From contig NZ_QODK01000001.1 in NCBI RefSeq assembly GCF_003324485.1, positions 248,001-312,000 on the forward strand: a stretch of DNA of 64,000 bases, given 5' to 3'. The notes below the pieces were generated by a model. The model worked only from the letters and a program-made list of their open reading frames with translations, was not told where the DNA came from and ran no database searches. Of the stretch, positions 1-8,625 are shown one piece after another (position 1 is the stretch's first letter; each line of letters opens with the position of its first letter). The position numbers were made by a program, and so were the translations under genes. Source of the stretch: Cohaesibacter intestini (GTDB taxonomy: Bacteria; Pseudomonadota; Alphaproteobacteria; Rhizobiales; Cohaesibacteraceae).

Positions 1-431
1 TCCACCACCGCCAGTCCCAGTGTCCTGGAGAGCCCTGCCAGATCGACAGAAATGCCTCGCCTTTTGGCCATGTCCATCATGTTGAGGGCCAGCACCGCTT
101 TCAGCCCCATTTCCAGCAACTGGAACGTCAAATGCAGCGACCGGCGCAAATTGGAGGCATCCACAACATTGACTGCGACATCTGGTCGCTCCCGGATCAG
201 AAAGTCTCTGGCGACCCGTTCTTCGAGCGAAAAGGAGGTCAAACTGTAGGTGCCCGGCAGGTCCACAGCTGTGACTGAGAGGCCTTCGAAATTGTAGCAG
301 CCATACTTCTTGTCGACCGTCACCCCCGGATAATTGGCGACATGCTGTCTGGCACCGGTCAAGACATTGAACAGGGTTGATTTTCCCGCATTCTGCTGGC
401 CTGCCAGGGCGACCTTGATTTGCTTGGTCAT
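1..431 (-). CDS. feoB: Ferrous iron transporter FeoB, N-terminal part (cut by window edge)
   Basis: Only the first 143 residues are in the window; the rest lies beyond position 1. They form the cytosolic G domain of FeoB, which gates Fe(II) import through the inner membrane. Visible GTPase motifs are G1 GQQNAGKST (residues 11-19), the PGVTVD switch-I region, G3 DLPGTYSL and G4 NMMD. The ATG at 431 overlaps the feoA stop codon as ATGA, so the pair is translationally coupled. Identity is seen directly from the motifs; full length and integrity cannot be judged. Confidence 0.95.
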   Translation of the reverse strand, partial: MTKQIKVALAGQQNAGKSTLFNVLTGARQHVANYPGVTVDKKYGCYNFEGLSVTAVDLPGTYSLTSFSLEERVARDFLIRERPDVAVNVVDASNLRRSLHLTFQLLEMGLKAVLALNMMDMAKRRGISVDLAGLSRTLGLAVV

Positions 432-697
432 GATAGCTCCCTGATCACCTCTATTGTCCCGGCTTCCCGGCGGCGCAAGGTGATGTCTGTCGCGTCCAAC
501 CTCAGCTCTATGGGATCATTCAAGGGAGCCGCTCTGACCACCTCAACACAGCTGTTGGGCATCAAGCCCAAATCCAGAAGCCGCTGCCGCACCGCTCCGA
601 CCGCATTATGCTTGCGGATACGCACCCGAGTTCCGGGCAAGGTATCGTTTAAAGTCAGAGGCTTAGTCAGCTCTTCCTGCATTGGGATCTTGGTCAT
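428..697 (-). CDS. feoA: Ferrous iron transport protein A
   Basis: An 89-residue SH3-like FeoA protein, the usual length for this family. It carries the LTLNDTLPGTRVRIRK start and the RLLDLGLMPN segment typical of FeoA, followed by a hydrophobic beta-rich tail. FeoA is a small cytosolic accessory of FeoB needed for efficient Fe(II) uptake. It is the first gene of feoAB and overlaps feoB by 4 bases. A Fur-like 19-bp site lies 69 bases upstream, fitting iron repression, though that is inference. Confidence 0.94.
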   Translation of the reverse strand: MTKIPMQEELTKPLTLNDTLPGTRVRIRKHNAVGAVRQRLLDLGLMPNSCVEVVRAAPLNDPIELRLDATDITLRRREAGTIEVIRELS

Positions 698-765
698 GAA
701 AGCACCGGGTCACTAGAGGCTATCTCATATGGCCATCCGATAGGAGAGGTCGGGACGATCAGTAT

Positions 766-784
766 GAGAATGCGAATGATTACT
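766..784. promoter_or_regulatory. Candidate Fur-type iron box between feoA and the exported-protein genes
   Basis: GAGAAT GCGAAT G ATTACT fits the hexamer layout of the classical Fur box (two NATAAT-like hexamers, one base, one inverted hexamer) with about five mismatches. It sits between divergent feoA and the small exported gene at 950, so one site could control both. The match is imperfect and alphaproteobacterial iron regulators often use other motifs. Confidence 0.35.
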
Positions 785-949
785 ATTTACAACAAACGGA
801 ACCGAGAATAAAGTAAAAGTTGAGGAGAAGGTTCAAATTTACACCTCTCTGAAAGTAGAAGATGTCTTTTGGAATGATTCTTAAAAGTAACTTTCGTTCC
901 CTTGGATACTTTTACTATAAGTATTTCTACTATTCGGGATAAAACGCAA

Positions 950-1264
950 ATGAAACAACTGATCGCCCTTTCGATGTTTGGCTTGATGACACTTGGTGGT
1001 CCTGCCCTCGCCCATACCCCCGTTTGCGCCTGCTACGACAATGGCGACGGCACCGTCCTGTGCGAAGGCGGCTTCTCCGACGGCTCCTCGGCATCCGGCG
1101 TCGGGCTGCTTGTCTATGATGGCGACGACAAGCTGATCCTTGAAGGCAAAATGAATGAAGACAGCGAGTTCGAGTTCAACAAGCCCGATGGGGACTATCA
1201 TGTCATCTTTGACGCAGGCCCCGGCCATGAAGTGACAATTGACGGCAGCGAAATCGTCGAGTAG
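950..1264 (+). CDS. Small exported protein of the feo locus, three cysteines
   Basis: A 104-residue protein with a signal peptide (residues 1-21, cleavage after ALA) and a mature part starting HTPVCACYDNGDG. The mature part has three cysteines near its N-terminus, many acidic residues and a GDYHVIFDAGPGHEV segment. The ATG at 950 is preferred over an in-frame start 48 bases earlier because it starts exactly at the signal peptide. It is divergent from feoAB and 199 bases ahead of a DUF4198 gene. Short periplasmic partners of DUF4198 proteins (NikL/NikK-like) are known beside metal transporters; a periplasmic metal-handling role is inferred from this context only. Confidence 0.7.
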   Translation: MKQLIALSMFGLMTLGGPALAHTPVCACYDNGDGTVLCEGGFSDGSSASGVGLLVYDGDDKLILEGKMNEDSEFEFNKPDGDYHVIFDAGPGHEVTIDGSEIVE

Positions 1265-1463
1265 CTGCCAAGGCAGCCACGATCCATCGATGTGATGGCC
1301 CGGTTGACTGACATTTGTCCACCAGCCACGCCAACGCGTCGCTTCCCTTCTCCAACCCGTTTCACACTCCGAAATCAGATCAACGCCGACAGACTGCTGT
1401 TCGGCGAACGGGAAGCCTTTGGCTTTTCGCGGTCTGATGGAGGCGCAAACAAGGAATGAATGC

Positions 1464-2249
1464 ATGAAATCCCTCCTTTCCGGCGTGGCCATTGCTGCCA
1501 TTGCCATGACATCTCAGGCGAACGCCCATTTTCAGTTGCTCTATACACCGCACGTGATGCTGGACAAGGCGCAGGAGATTCCGCTCAAACTGATGTTTGG
1601 CCATCCGATGGAAAATGGCCATGCGATGGATATGGGCAAGCCAGTCGCCTTTGATGTCTATTTCAAGGGCAAGAAGAAAGATCTTCTTCCCACCCTCAAG
1701 CCGATCATGTGGACGGGCGCCCACAACGAAGCGCACGCCTTCGAGACGAGCTACAAAGTCAAGCGCAATGGAGACTATATCTTTGCCCTGACCCCTGCCC
1801 CCTATTATGAAGGCAGCGAAGACATCTATATCCAGCAGATCACCAAAAGCTACGTCAACAAGGCGATGCCAACCGATTGGAATGAGCCGCTTGGCCTGCC
1901 AACCGAAATCGTTCCGCTCAACAAACCCTATCAGAATTTTGTTGGCGGCACCTTCACCGGTCAATTGCTGTCCGGAGGCAAGCCGGCGGCGGGCGTTGAA
2001 TGCGAGATCGAATATATCAATCCGGCCATTGATGTGGAGAAGAACGCCTTTTCCAAGGACGCCTCAGGCCCGGTCCCTGACAGTGCGATGGTTGCGGTTA
2101 CCGATCCCAGCGGCCTGTTTACCTTCGGCTTGCCGCGCGCTGGCACCTGGGGCTTTGCCTGTCTGGGCGCCGGTCCGGTGACCGAGCATGAGGGTAAAGC
2201 GCTGTCGCAGGACGCCGTGCTCTGGATCGATGTCAAACCCTTCCAGTAG
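1464..2249 (+). CDS. DUF4198 (NikK-like) periplasmic protein
   Basis: The protein has 261 residues with a signal peptide (MKSLLSGVAIAAIAMTSQANA) and a mature part starting HFQLLYTP. HPMENGHAMDMGKP and the tail from ETSYKVKRNGDYIF through PYYEGSEDIYIQ match the DUF4198 pattern. AAGGA at 1451 precedes the chosen ATG at 1464. DUF4198 proteins are periplasmic components found with nickel, cobalt or iron transporters. The pairing with the small Cys protein and divergent feoAB suggests a periplasmic Fe(II)-delivery or -scavenging role; family membership is well supported and the substrate is not. Confidence 0.8.
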   Translation: MKSLLSGVAIAAIAMTSQANAHFQLLYTPHVMLDKAQEIPLKLMFGHPMENGHAMDMGKPVAFDVYFKGKKKDLLPTLKPIMWTGAHNEAHAFETSYKVKRNGDYIFALTPAPYYEGSEDIYIQQITKSYVNKAMPTDWNEPLGLPTEIVPLNKPYQNFVGGTFTGQLLSGGKPAAGVECEIEYINPAIDVEKNAFSKDASGPVPDSAMVAVTDPSGLFTFGLPRAGTWGFACLGAGPVTEHEGKALSQDAVLWIDVKPFQ

Positions 2250-2280
2250 GCGGAACGTCGCGGCCTGTGACAAGGCCAAT

Positions 2281-2319
2281 AACAAAGACCCGGCTTCATT
2301 GCGAAGCCGGGTCTTTGTT
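2281..2319. terminator. Bidirectional terminator
   Basis: A perfect 17-bp inverted repeat, AACAAAGACCCGGCTTC and its complement, with a 5-base loop. It separates the DUF4198 gene (+, ends 2249) from the sugar-kinase gene (-, ends 2343). The A/T-rich ends give a U-rich tract on either strand, so it can stop both convergent transcripts. Confidence 0.85.
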
Positions 2320-2342
2320 GGTGTTTGCAATGGATAACGGTG

Positions 2343-2984
2343 TCAGCGGTTCGAGCGGTAGGCAATGTCCGCCTCTATGCTGCGCTCAATCACGGCACGG
2401 CCATTGGGTAGGTCATTGCCATCCAGCTTGTGCAGGATTTCTTCCTCATTGAGGCCATACCGCACCCAGCGGCGGCGCAACCGGCGACGCAGCTCTTCTT
2501 CCGGCACATCGATCAAGATCGTCATGTCGAAATAGGGATGCAGTTGCCGCCATGGCTCATCCTTGAGCAGCAGATAATTGCCCTCCACCAGAATGAGCTC
2601 CACATCAGACGCGATAATCCGGGCGCTGCCACGGGAGATTTCCAATTGCCGGTCAAAGACCGGGACCGCAACGCGGGTCTCGGAGGGATCTTTCAAGCGT
2701 TGAAGCACCGAGCGAAGACCGCCGACATCGAAGGTATCCGGCGCGCCTTTCCATGGCCGCCTGCCCATTTCGTGCAGAACCGCGTCATCATAATGGAAGC
2801 CGTCCATTGGCAGGACGGCCACCTTGCCCGGATGCAGCGCTGCCAACGCTTCATACAAAGCATCGGCAGCGGTGCTCTTGCCAGAGCCGGGAGCGCCGGC
2901 AATGGCAACAAATTTCCGCCCCTGTCGACCATCCATCAAGGCGTCGACACGGGACAGCAGCGCTTCAAATTGATCCAGTTTCAT
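2343..2984 (-). CDS. P-loop sugar/nucleoside kinase (FrcK/YggC-like)
   Basis: A 213-residue P-loop kinase with Walker A GAPGSGKS at residues 30-37, MDGFHYDD after the second strand and a VEGNYLLL Walker-B-like strand, as in the uridine-kinase/pantothenate-kinase-like family. FrcK of rhizobial fructose ABC operons and E. coli YggC belong here. It is the last gene of an operon for an ABC sugar importer, 10 bases behind an epimerase gene. Phosphorylation of the imported or epimerised sugar is a reasonable inference, but the substrate is unknown. Confidence 0.75.
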   Translation of the reverse strand: MKLDQFEALLSRVDALMDGRQGRKFVAIAGAPGSGKSTAADALYEALAALHPGKVAVLPMDGFHYDDAVLHEMGRRPWKGAPDTFDVGGLRSVLQRLKDPSETRVAVPVFDRQLEISRGSARIIASDVELILVEGNYLLLKDEPWRQLHPYFDMTILIDVPEEELRRRLRRRWVRYGLNEEEILHKLDGNDLPNGRAVIERSIEADIAYRSNR

Positions 2985-2994
2985 CGATATCCCA

Positions 2995-3843
2995 TCAAAT
3001 CAGATGATATTGCTCGGACTTGTTGCGCAGGAAAGACAGGCCCTTGGACATGACCTCGTCGTGGTTGTTGGCAACAGGCCGCCAGACCGACAAACCATAG
3101 GCGACTTCCGGCGGCATGTTGATGAAGCTTTCCATTGCCAGCCCGCCCTTGAAGTTGATGGCGCGCAAGGTAGCAAAGATTTCATCCCAGTCGCAGGTTC
3201 CCTCGCCCGGGGTCCCCCGGTCGCTTTCGCTCAGATGAATATATTTGATATAATCGCGGGCGTCGAGAATGCCGTTGCCTGCCCCCTTCTCCTCGATATT
3301 CATGTGATAGGTATCGAGATGAATGAAGATATTGTCCGCGCCGATCCGCTCGATCATGTCGCGGGCCTGCCAACCGGTGTTGATCAGATGATTCTCATAG
3401 CGGTTGACCGGCTCGATACCAAGCTGCAGGTCCAGCTTCTTGGCGTAGGCGGCGATTTCAGTCATCACGCGGGCGATATTGTCATATTCCGCCTGCACGG
3501 GCGGCACACCGGTGCGTTGGCCAATGCCGCCATAGATGACACCGCTGAGGGCCTCTCCACCGAGGGCCTTGGTCTTGTCAACAGCCAGCTTGAGATAGTC
3601 GATTGCCTTGTCCGGTGCGACGGATGCCCAGCATTCTTCTGGCAGACCGAGGGAACAAACGGCGCGCAGCGCGTTCTTCTCGATCAGGTTGCGGGTATGG
3701 TCTGTATCTACATCGTGGGGTCTGAGCATGGGAATTTCGATGAAATCGACACCATATTGCTTGGCACCGGCCACCGCACGCTCGGCACCTTCGCGGTCCC
3801 AGTTCATGGTCCACATGCTTGTATGAACGCCAAAGCCTTCCAT
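2995..3843 (-). CDS. Ketose 3-epimerase (D-tagatose/D-psicose 3-epimerase family)
   Basis: A 282-residue TIM-barrel sugar epimerase. The metal ligands E144, D177, H203 and E238 are spaced 33, 26 and 35 residues apart, the same spacing as E152, D185, H211, E246 of the Pseudomonas cichorii enzyme; context is GIEPVNRYE, HLDTYHMN, HLSESDRG and MESF. The second of two nearby ATGs (3843) is chosen because AAAGGA sits 6 bases before it. It lies between the ABC permease and sugar-kinase genes. Family chemistry is reversible C3 inversion of free ketoses; which ketose is not readable from sequence. Confidence 0.87.
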   Translation of the reverse strand: MEGFGVHTSMWTMNWDREGAERAVAGAKQYGVDFIEIPMLRPHDVDTDHTRNLIEKNALRAVCSLGLPEECWASVAPDKAIDYLKLAVDKTKALGGEALSGVIYGGIGQRTGVPPVQAEYDNIARVMTEIAAYAKKLDLQLGIEPVNRYENHLINTGWQARDMIERIGADNIFIHLDTYHMNIEEKGAGNGILDARDYIKYIHLSESDRGTPGEGTCDWDEIFATLRAINFKGGLAMESFINMPPEVAYGLSVWRPVANNHDEVMSKGLSFLRNKSEQYHLI

Positions 3844-3845
3844 GG

Positions 3846-4841
3846 TCATTCCTTTCTTAAATAGCTGATTAAAATCTTGATGTGATGAGACCTGAGCATC
3901 ATCACCGCAATCAGGAACAACCCCCACACGGCGGTGGCGAGATGCTGGTTGGCACCAACCAGATTGAGGCCCGAGGACAGGATTTGCAGAATGAAGAGCG
4001 AGATGACCACCGGCACCACCCGACCATGCCCACCGAACGGATCAACACCGCCAAGGAAGCAGGCCAGAACCGTGATCAGCAACAAGGCTTCGCCGTGGCC
4101 AACGCGCACCGAGTTGAAGCGCGCCGCCATCAGAATGCCAGCGATGGCGCAGAGCAGACCCGAGAAAGCATAGATCAGCACCAGGGTCCGCTTGGTATGA
4201 AGACCCGCATATTCGGCGGCCTGGATGTTGGAGCCGGTCATATAGACCGAGAAGCCGTGACGGGTGCGCTTGAGCAGGATATGCCAGCCCACCGCTACCA
4301 GCAGGAACAGGATGAACGGCACTGGAATGCCCATCACGCTGCCATGACCAATCACCCGCATATAGTCGGGGAAGCCGGAAATGTCGCCGCCGCGAGTCAG
4401 GAACTCTCCCAAGCCTCTGAGGAACACCATCATGGCCAGCGACACCAGAATCGGGTGCGCTCCGACATAGGCGACGATGGCTCCGATGGCGGCACCGGCC
4501 AGCATGCCCACTGCAATGGCTGCGATGACGCCAATGATGAACGCCTCGATACCAGGGTCCGGGCCACCAAATTGCAGCAAGACCCAAGCCAGTGTCAGGC
4601 CGGAAATGTTGGCGGTGTAAATGATCGCCAGATTGAGGCCGCCGGACAGGACTGGCCCGAGCATGGCAAGCGTCAAAAAGCCAAGCAAAGGCAGCTGATA
4701 GCCCATCGAGGACAGGCTGGGGACGGTCAGAAATTGCGGAGCGGCCAGACTGAAGGCCCCTGCGATGACAACCAGTAGCACCAGCAGGCCGGAGGTGTCC
4801 GAGCCGAAGACCGACGTTCGTTTTGAAGGTTGCTTGCTCAT
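3846..4841 (-). CDS. Sugar ABC transporter permease (second of two)
   Basis: A 331-residue hydrophobic protein with about eight to ten membrane segments and the RbsC/LsrD-type core (GGLNLAIIYTANISGL, then GGVDPFGGHGRVVPV near the C-terminus). It overlaps the upstream permease gene by ATGA, so the two are coupled and probably form a heteromeric channel, as in Lsr and rhamnose transporters. It is 2 bases from the epimerase start. Confidence 0.9.
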   Translation of the reverse strand: MSKQPSKRTSVFGSDTSGLLVLLVVIAGAFSLAAPQFLTVPSLSSMGYQLPLLGFLTLAMLGPVLSGGLNLAIIYTANISGLTLAWVLLQFGGPDPGIEAFIIGVIAAIAVGMLAGAAIGAIVAYVGAHPILVSLAMMVFLRGLGEFLTRGGDISGFPDYMRVIGHGSVMGIPVPFILFLLVAVGWHILLKRTRHGFSVYMTGSNIQAAEYAGLHTKRTLVLIYAFSGLLCAIAGILMAARFNSVRVGHGEALLLITVLACFLGGVDPFGGHGRVVPVVISLFILQILSSGLNLVGANQHLATAVWGLFLIAVMMLRSHHIKILISYLRKE

Positions 4842-5833
4842 TTTGCAGCCTCCCTTCTGAATTTGAAGAGATCGGAGAAATTGAGGTTCGACGTTGAAAT
4901 CGCCACAAGAATGGCAGCACCGATGATCATCTGGAACGCGAAAGGCGAAACGCCGAGCAGGTTGAGACCATTCTGGGTGACGGCAACAAACATCACGCCA
5001 ATGACACAGCCAAGGATCGAGCCTTTGCCGCCGCCAAGGCGGGCACCGCCCAGAACAACCGCGGCCAAGACATCAAGCTCACGGCCAAACAGGGCATTGG
5101 GGACCACTTCCTGCACGATATTGACCTGCATGAGACCAGCAATGCCCGCCATCATGCCCATCCAGCCAAAGGCCAGCGCCTGCATGGCGGCCACATTGAC
5201 CCCGGCCCGTCGCGCCCCTTCGGGATTGTCACCAAAGGCATAGAGCTGGCGACCAAGATTGGTGCGGCGGATGAGGATCCATGTGGCAATGACACAAACG
5301 ATCATCACCCCGACCGAGAGATTGAGCTCGGCCCATGACCCATCGGCAAGTTCATGCTCGAAGATGAAGATGCGATCGGTTAGCCAATCGGGCAGGTCAT
5401 AGATGCTGCGACCACGGGTGAAGAACATCAACAGACCGAAAAAGGCATTGTAGGTGGCGATGGTGATGACAATGGTGACGACCCGGAATGTGTGGATCAG
5501 GATCATGTTGATCAGGCCAAGGCCGATGCCAATGATGGCACAAATGGTGAGCCCGAGGACCCAATTGCCACCATCAAGGGAGAAAAGGATCTGGACGCCA
5601 ACATATTGCACCACCGAGGAAGCCACGGCGAAGGAAATGTCGATGCCGCCTGCTATCAGCACCACAAGCAGGCCGACCGCCCAGATCAGGTTAATCGCAT
5701 TGTTGTTGAGAAGTGAGGTCAGATTGACCAGAGTGAAGAAGCTGTCTGTCAGAAGGGACAGGGCAAGGCAGATGGCGAGAAGCACCACGGCCATGCGGAC
5801 TTCGATCTTGTTGTCACGCAGGAAGCTATGCAT
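4838..5833 (-). CDS. Sugar ABC transporter permease (first of two)
   Basis: A 331-residue RbsC-family permease. The start MHSFLRDNKIEV at 5833 overlaps the end of the ATPase gene by 8 bases; a longer frame reading into the ATPase gene is discarded. Segments GGIDISFAVASSV and GGARLGGGKGSILG are characteristic family motifs. With the second permease it would form the membrane channel for the sugar bound by the periplasmic protein at 7421-8410. Confidence 0.9.
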   Translation of the reverse strand: MHSFLRDNKIEVRMAVVLLAICLALSLLTDSFFTLVNLTSLLNNNAINLIWAVGLLVVLIAGGIDISFAVASSVVQYVGVQILFSLDGGNWVLGLTICAIIGIGLGLINMILIHTFRVVTIVITIATYNAFFGLLMFFTRGRSIYDLPDWLTDRIFIFEHELADGSWAELNLSVGVMIVCVIATWILIRRTNLGRQLYAFGDNPEGARRAGVNVAAMQALAFGWMGMMAGIAGLMQVNIVQEVVPNALFGRELDVLAAVVLGGARLGGGKGSILGCVIGVMFVAVTQNGLNLLGVSPFAFQMIIGAAILVAISTSNLNFSDLFKFRREAAK

Positions 5834-7331
5834 AGATCCGCTCCTCCAGCTGTGGCACCGTGATGTCGTGCGGATTATACGCGTCGACGATGCGGCCATC
5901 GGCCATGTGCAGAATCCGGTCCGAATGGAACATAACCTCGGTGACCTCATCGGAGATGAGCAGAATGGCAAGGCCATTCTCGGCAAGCCTGCGCACGATG
6001 CGGAAAATTCCTGCGCGAGCGCCGACATCAACGCCGACCGTGGGACTATCGAGAATGAGCAAGCGCGGATCGGTTGCCAGCCACTTGGCAAGAACCACTT
6101 TCTGCTGGTTGCCGCCGGACAGGGACGAAATCGGGTCGTCCTGATGGCCGATCTTGACCCCGAGATCCTTGATCCAGCTGCTGACCAGCTGTTCCTTCTT
6201 GGTCATGGAAATGAGCGGCACTTTCATCAACAACTTTTGCAGCACCGAGATCACCGTATTGTCGGCGATGGATTGCTTTTGCAACAAGCCCAGTGTCAGA
6301 CGATCCTCGGAGACATAGGCCATGCCCATGCGAATTGCGTCGCGGATGGAGGAGGGTTGATAGGTCTGGCCATCAAGGGCCATCGAACCGGAATCGGATC
6401 GGGTCATGCCCATCAGCACATGGGCCAGCTCGGTGCGCCCCGCACCGATCAGACCAGTGAGACCGACTACTTCACCGGCCCGAATGGTCAACGAGACATC
6501 CTCGAATTCACCGATGCGGCTGAGATGGGACACTTCAAGCACCGGCTCGGCATCGGTCAGAGTGCGGGCATCAACAGAATGCTCGATCGTCTGCCCGGTC
6601 ATCAACTCACCAAGCTTGGCCTGTGTCATAGTGTCGGTGGAATAGACACCGACCAGTTTGCCATCCCTGAGCACAGTCACCCGCGATGCAATGTCGATCA
6701 CTTCGGCCAGCCTATGGCTGACAAAGACCACGGCAACCCCATCGGACGACAGCTTGCGGACAATGGCCAGCAAGGCGTCGGTTTCCGACTTGGTCAGGGA
6801 GGCCGTTGGCTCATCCATGAAGATCAGTTTGGCGTCATTCATCAGGGCGCGGGCGATGGCCACGATCTGCCGCTGGGCGATGGGTAATTCTTCCAGCGCC
6901 ATATCCATGTCGAGGGCTACGCCGAGGCGTTCAAGGACTGCCTTTGCGCGTGCCCGCATGTGAGCACGATGAACGCCACGCGGTCGCAAGCCAACCAGAT
7001 CGTCAAAGGCGATATTTTCCTGAACGCTCATATGCGGGAAGAGCGCCAGATCCTGCCAGATGACCGACACGCCTTTGGCGCGGGCCTGAGTGGGTGAAAT
7101 GGAGTTGAGCTGTTCGCCGAACAACTCCATTTGGTCTGCCTGTTCGGGCTGATAGACACCGGTGATGACCTTGATAAGTGTAGATTTGCCGCAGCCATTT
7201 TCTCCGGCGAGACAATGGACCTCGCCGGCCAGAACTTCGAAATCCACATTGTCGAGTGCTTGCAAGCCACCAAATGCCTTGGAGATGCCCTTCAGACGCA
7301 GCGCGAATTGCTCGCGATTGCCATTCGTCAT
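5826..7331 (-). CDS. Sugar ABC transporter ATPase (fused double domain)
   Basis: A 501-residue RbsA/LsrA-type ATPase with two nucleotide-binding halves in one chain. The first half has Walker A GENGCGKST and Walker B LIFMDEPTAS. The second has the degenerate P-loop GLIGAGRTE usual for this family, signature LSGGNQQK and LLILDSPTVGVD, where the usual DEPT is DSPT. It powers the two permeases downstream. It is separated from the binding-protein gene by an 89-base gap with a strong hairpin. Confidence 0.93.
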   Translation of the reverse strand: MTNGNREQFALRLKGISKAFGGLQALDNVDFEVLAGEVHCLAGENGCGKSTLIKVITGVYQPEQADQMELFGEQLNSISPTQARAKGVSVIWQDLALFPHMSVQENIAFDDLVGLRPRGVHRAHMRARAKAVLERLGVALDMDMALEELPIAQRQIVAIARALMNDAKLIFMDEPTASLTKSETDALLAIVRKLSSDGVAVVFVSHRLAEVIDIASRVTVLRDGKLVGVYSTDTMTQAKLGELMTGQTIEHSVDARTLTDAEPVLEVSHLSRIGEFEDVSLTIRAGEVVGLTGLIGAGRTELAHVLMGMTRSDSGSMALDGQTYQPSSIRDAIRMGMAYVSEDRLTLGLLQKQSIADNTVISVLQKLLMKVPLISMTKKEQLVSSWIKDLGVKIGHQDDPISSLSGGNQQKVVLAKWLATDPRLLILDSPTVGVDVGARAGIFRIVRRLAENGLAILLISDEVTEVMFHSDRILHMADGRIVDAYNPHDITVPQLEERIYA

Positions 7332-7355
7332 TGTGTCTTGACCTTGTGAGAAAAT

Positions 7356-7400
7356 GGGCGCGCGAGATAGCTGTTGTCTTGATTGCTGCCTCGCGCGCCC
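7356..7400 (-). other. Intercistronic hairpin after the sugar binding-protein gene
   Basis: A perfect 11-bp GC-only-rich stem (GGGCGCGCGAG and its complement, loop 23 bases) lies between the binding-protein stop and the ATPase start. There is no U tract. Such hairpins usually protect the 3' end of the upstream message or attenuate downstream genes, raising binding protein over channel; here that role is inference. Confidence 0.7.
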
Positions 7401-7420
7401 GCTCTGCTGGGAGGATAGTC

Positions 7421-8410
7421 TCAGAGGCCCATATCGGCCAGACCGTCCACGGTGCTCTTGTTCACTTCGAGCAGGTTGTCGGTGATGATGTCACGCTCTT
7501 CAACCATTGGCTCGACAACGCCAAGACCCGGGATGTCCATGCCGGATTTCACTTCTTTGCCCTCGACCAGCATTTTGCCAAGGGTTACGAAGACTTCGCC
7601 AGCTTGCGCCGGATTCCACATGTAACCGCCCAAAAGTGTGCCTTTGTGCACCATCTTGCGGCCCTGCCCCGGAGAGAATGGACCAAGCACATGGATTTTT
7701 CCGGTTTTGCGACGTTCTTCAACAGCGCGCCCTGCGCCGATCGGTCCCTGACTGCCAAAAGCGAGGAAGCCTTTGAGGTCGGGATTGGCTGCGATCAGAT
7801 CGAGTGCGGTGGAGCGGCTGTCGTCAACATTCTCTGCAACGCCATACCGTTCGCCTACCAGTTCAAGCTCTGGATGGTTTTTCGACATCCATGCGATGGC
7901 GGCATCGGCCCAGGCATTGTGCAGAGGCACAGTCAGGGAGCCAACATAAACAGCATATTTCCCCGGACCATCGGCTTTCTCGGCCAACAGCTTGGCATGG
8001 GCTTCGCCAAAGCCAGCGGCGGATGCCAGCTCAAAGTTCCAGTCCACATTCGTCAGACCGGGTCCTTCATGGGAAATGACAATGATCCCAGCGTCGCGCG
8101 CTTTCTTGAGCACCGGTTCCAGGGCGGCTTCGTCGTTTGGTACGACGCCAATCACGTCAACACCCTTGGCGATCAGATCTTCGATGGCCTGTACCTGCAA
8201 AGCAGGGTCGGCAGAAACCGGACCGATCATTTCTGCGTTGACGCCGATTTCGGCTGCACGCTTGGTGATGCCATTCTCCATGGCATTGAACCACGGAATG
8301 CCGCCAATCTTGACAACAACACCCATGGTTGGTTCTGCGGCACTTGCACTTGTTGCAAGACCGACAGCCAGAGCAAGGCCGGCAATGCAGCCCAACAGTT
8401 TGTTCTTCAT
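7421..8410 (-). CDS. LsrB-like periplasmic sugar-binding protein
   Basis: A 329-residue type-I periplasmic binding protein with a 24-residue signal peptide (ends ATSASA). Layout and several blocks (HNAW with a following KNHPELELV, DIPGLGVVEP near the C-terminus) resemble E. coli LsrB. From memory of LsrB, residues that hold AI-2 there appear replaced here (SHEGPG, TVPLHNAW, LAFGSQGP), so AI-2 is unlikely to be the ligand. GGGAGG precedes the ATG. It is the first gene of the operon, read from the promoter region shared with the LacI gene. Confidence 0.88.
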   Translation of the reverse strand: MKNKLLGCIAGLALAVGLATSASAAEPTMGVVVKIGGIPWFNAMENGITKRAAEIGVNAEMIGPVSADPALQVQAIEDLIAKGVDVIGVVPNDEAALEPVLKKARDAGIIVISHEGPGLTNVDWNFELASAAGFGEAHAKLLAEKADGPGKYAVYVGSLTVPLHNAWADAAIAWMSKNHPELELVGERYGVAENVDDSRSTALDLIAANPDLKGFLAFGSQGPIGAGRAVEERRKTGKIHVLGPFSPGQGRKMVHKGTLLGGYMWNPAQAGEVFVTLGKMLVEGKEVKSGMDIPGLGVVEPMVEERDIITDNLLEVNKSTVDGLADMGL

Positions 8411-8461
8411 GGTCTACCTCCCAAGTATCGATTCAATCTGAATGCCAGATGAACCTGAACA

Positions 8462-8547
8462 ATCGATTGTGCAAACTCCTAAACCGCGAACGAGCAGAGC
8501 TTATTCAGCAGCTCAATGCGGAACTTTTCCCATTTTGCACAATCGAT
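8462..8547. promoter_or_regulatory. Paired inverted operator-like sites
   Basis: ATCGATTGTGCAAA at 8462-8475 recurs as its exact complement, TTTGCACAATCGAT, at 8534-8547, 72 bases apart between the divergent binding-protein and LacI genes. CAATCGATTG at 8459-8468 is itself palindromic. Two facing copies fit a LacI-family dimer-of-dimers that loops DNA and controls both directions. Confidence 0.6.
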
Positions 8548-8625
8548 ATTTCACATTAATGCAAATATGGATTAACCTGTCAATATGTTCATCACCAGCT
8601 CAATTAGAAAGACGATCCGCTCTCC

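Noticed and set aside
5454-6887. A 477-codon open frame on the plus strand across the sugar permease and ATPase genes
   Set aside because: It is antisense to two well-identified genes and its translation is low-complexity and unlike any protein.
7421-8410. Annotation as an autoinducer-2 (LsrB) receptor
   Set aside because: No lsrK, lsrF or lsrG partners are present and the ligand-contact positions recalled from LsrB appear changed.
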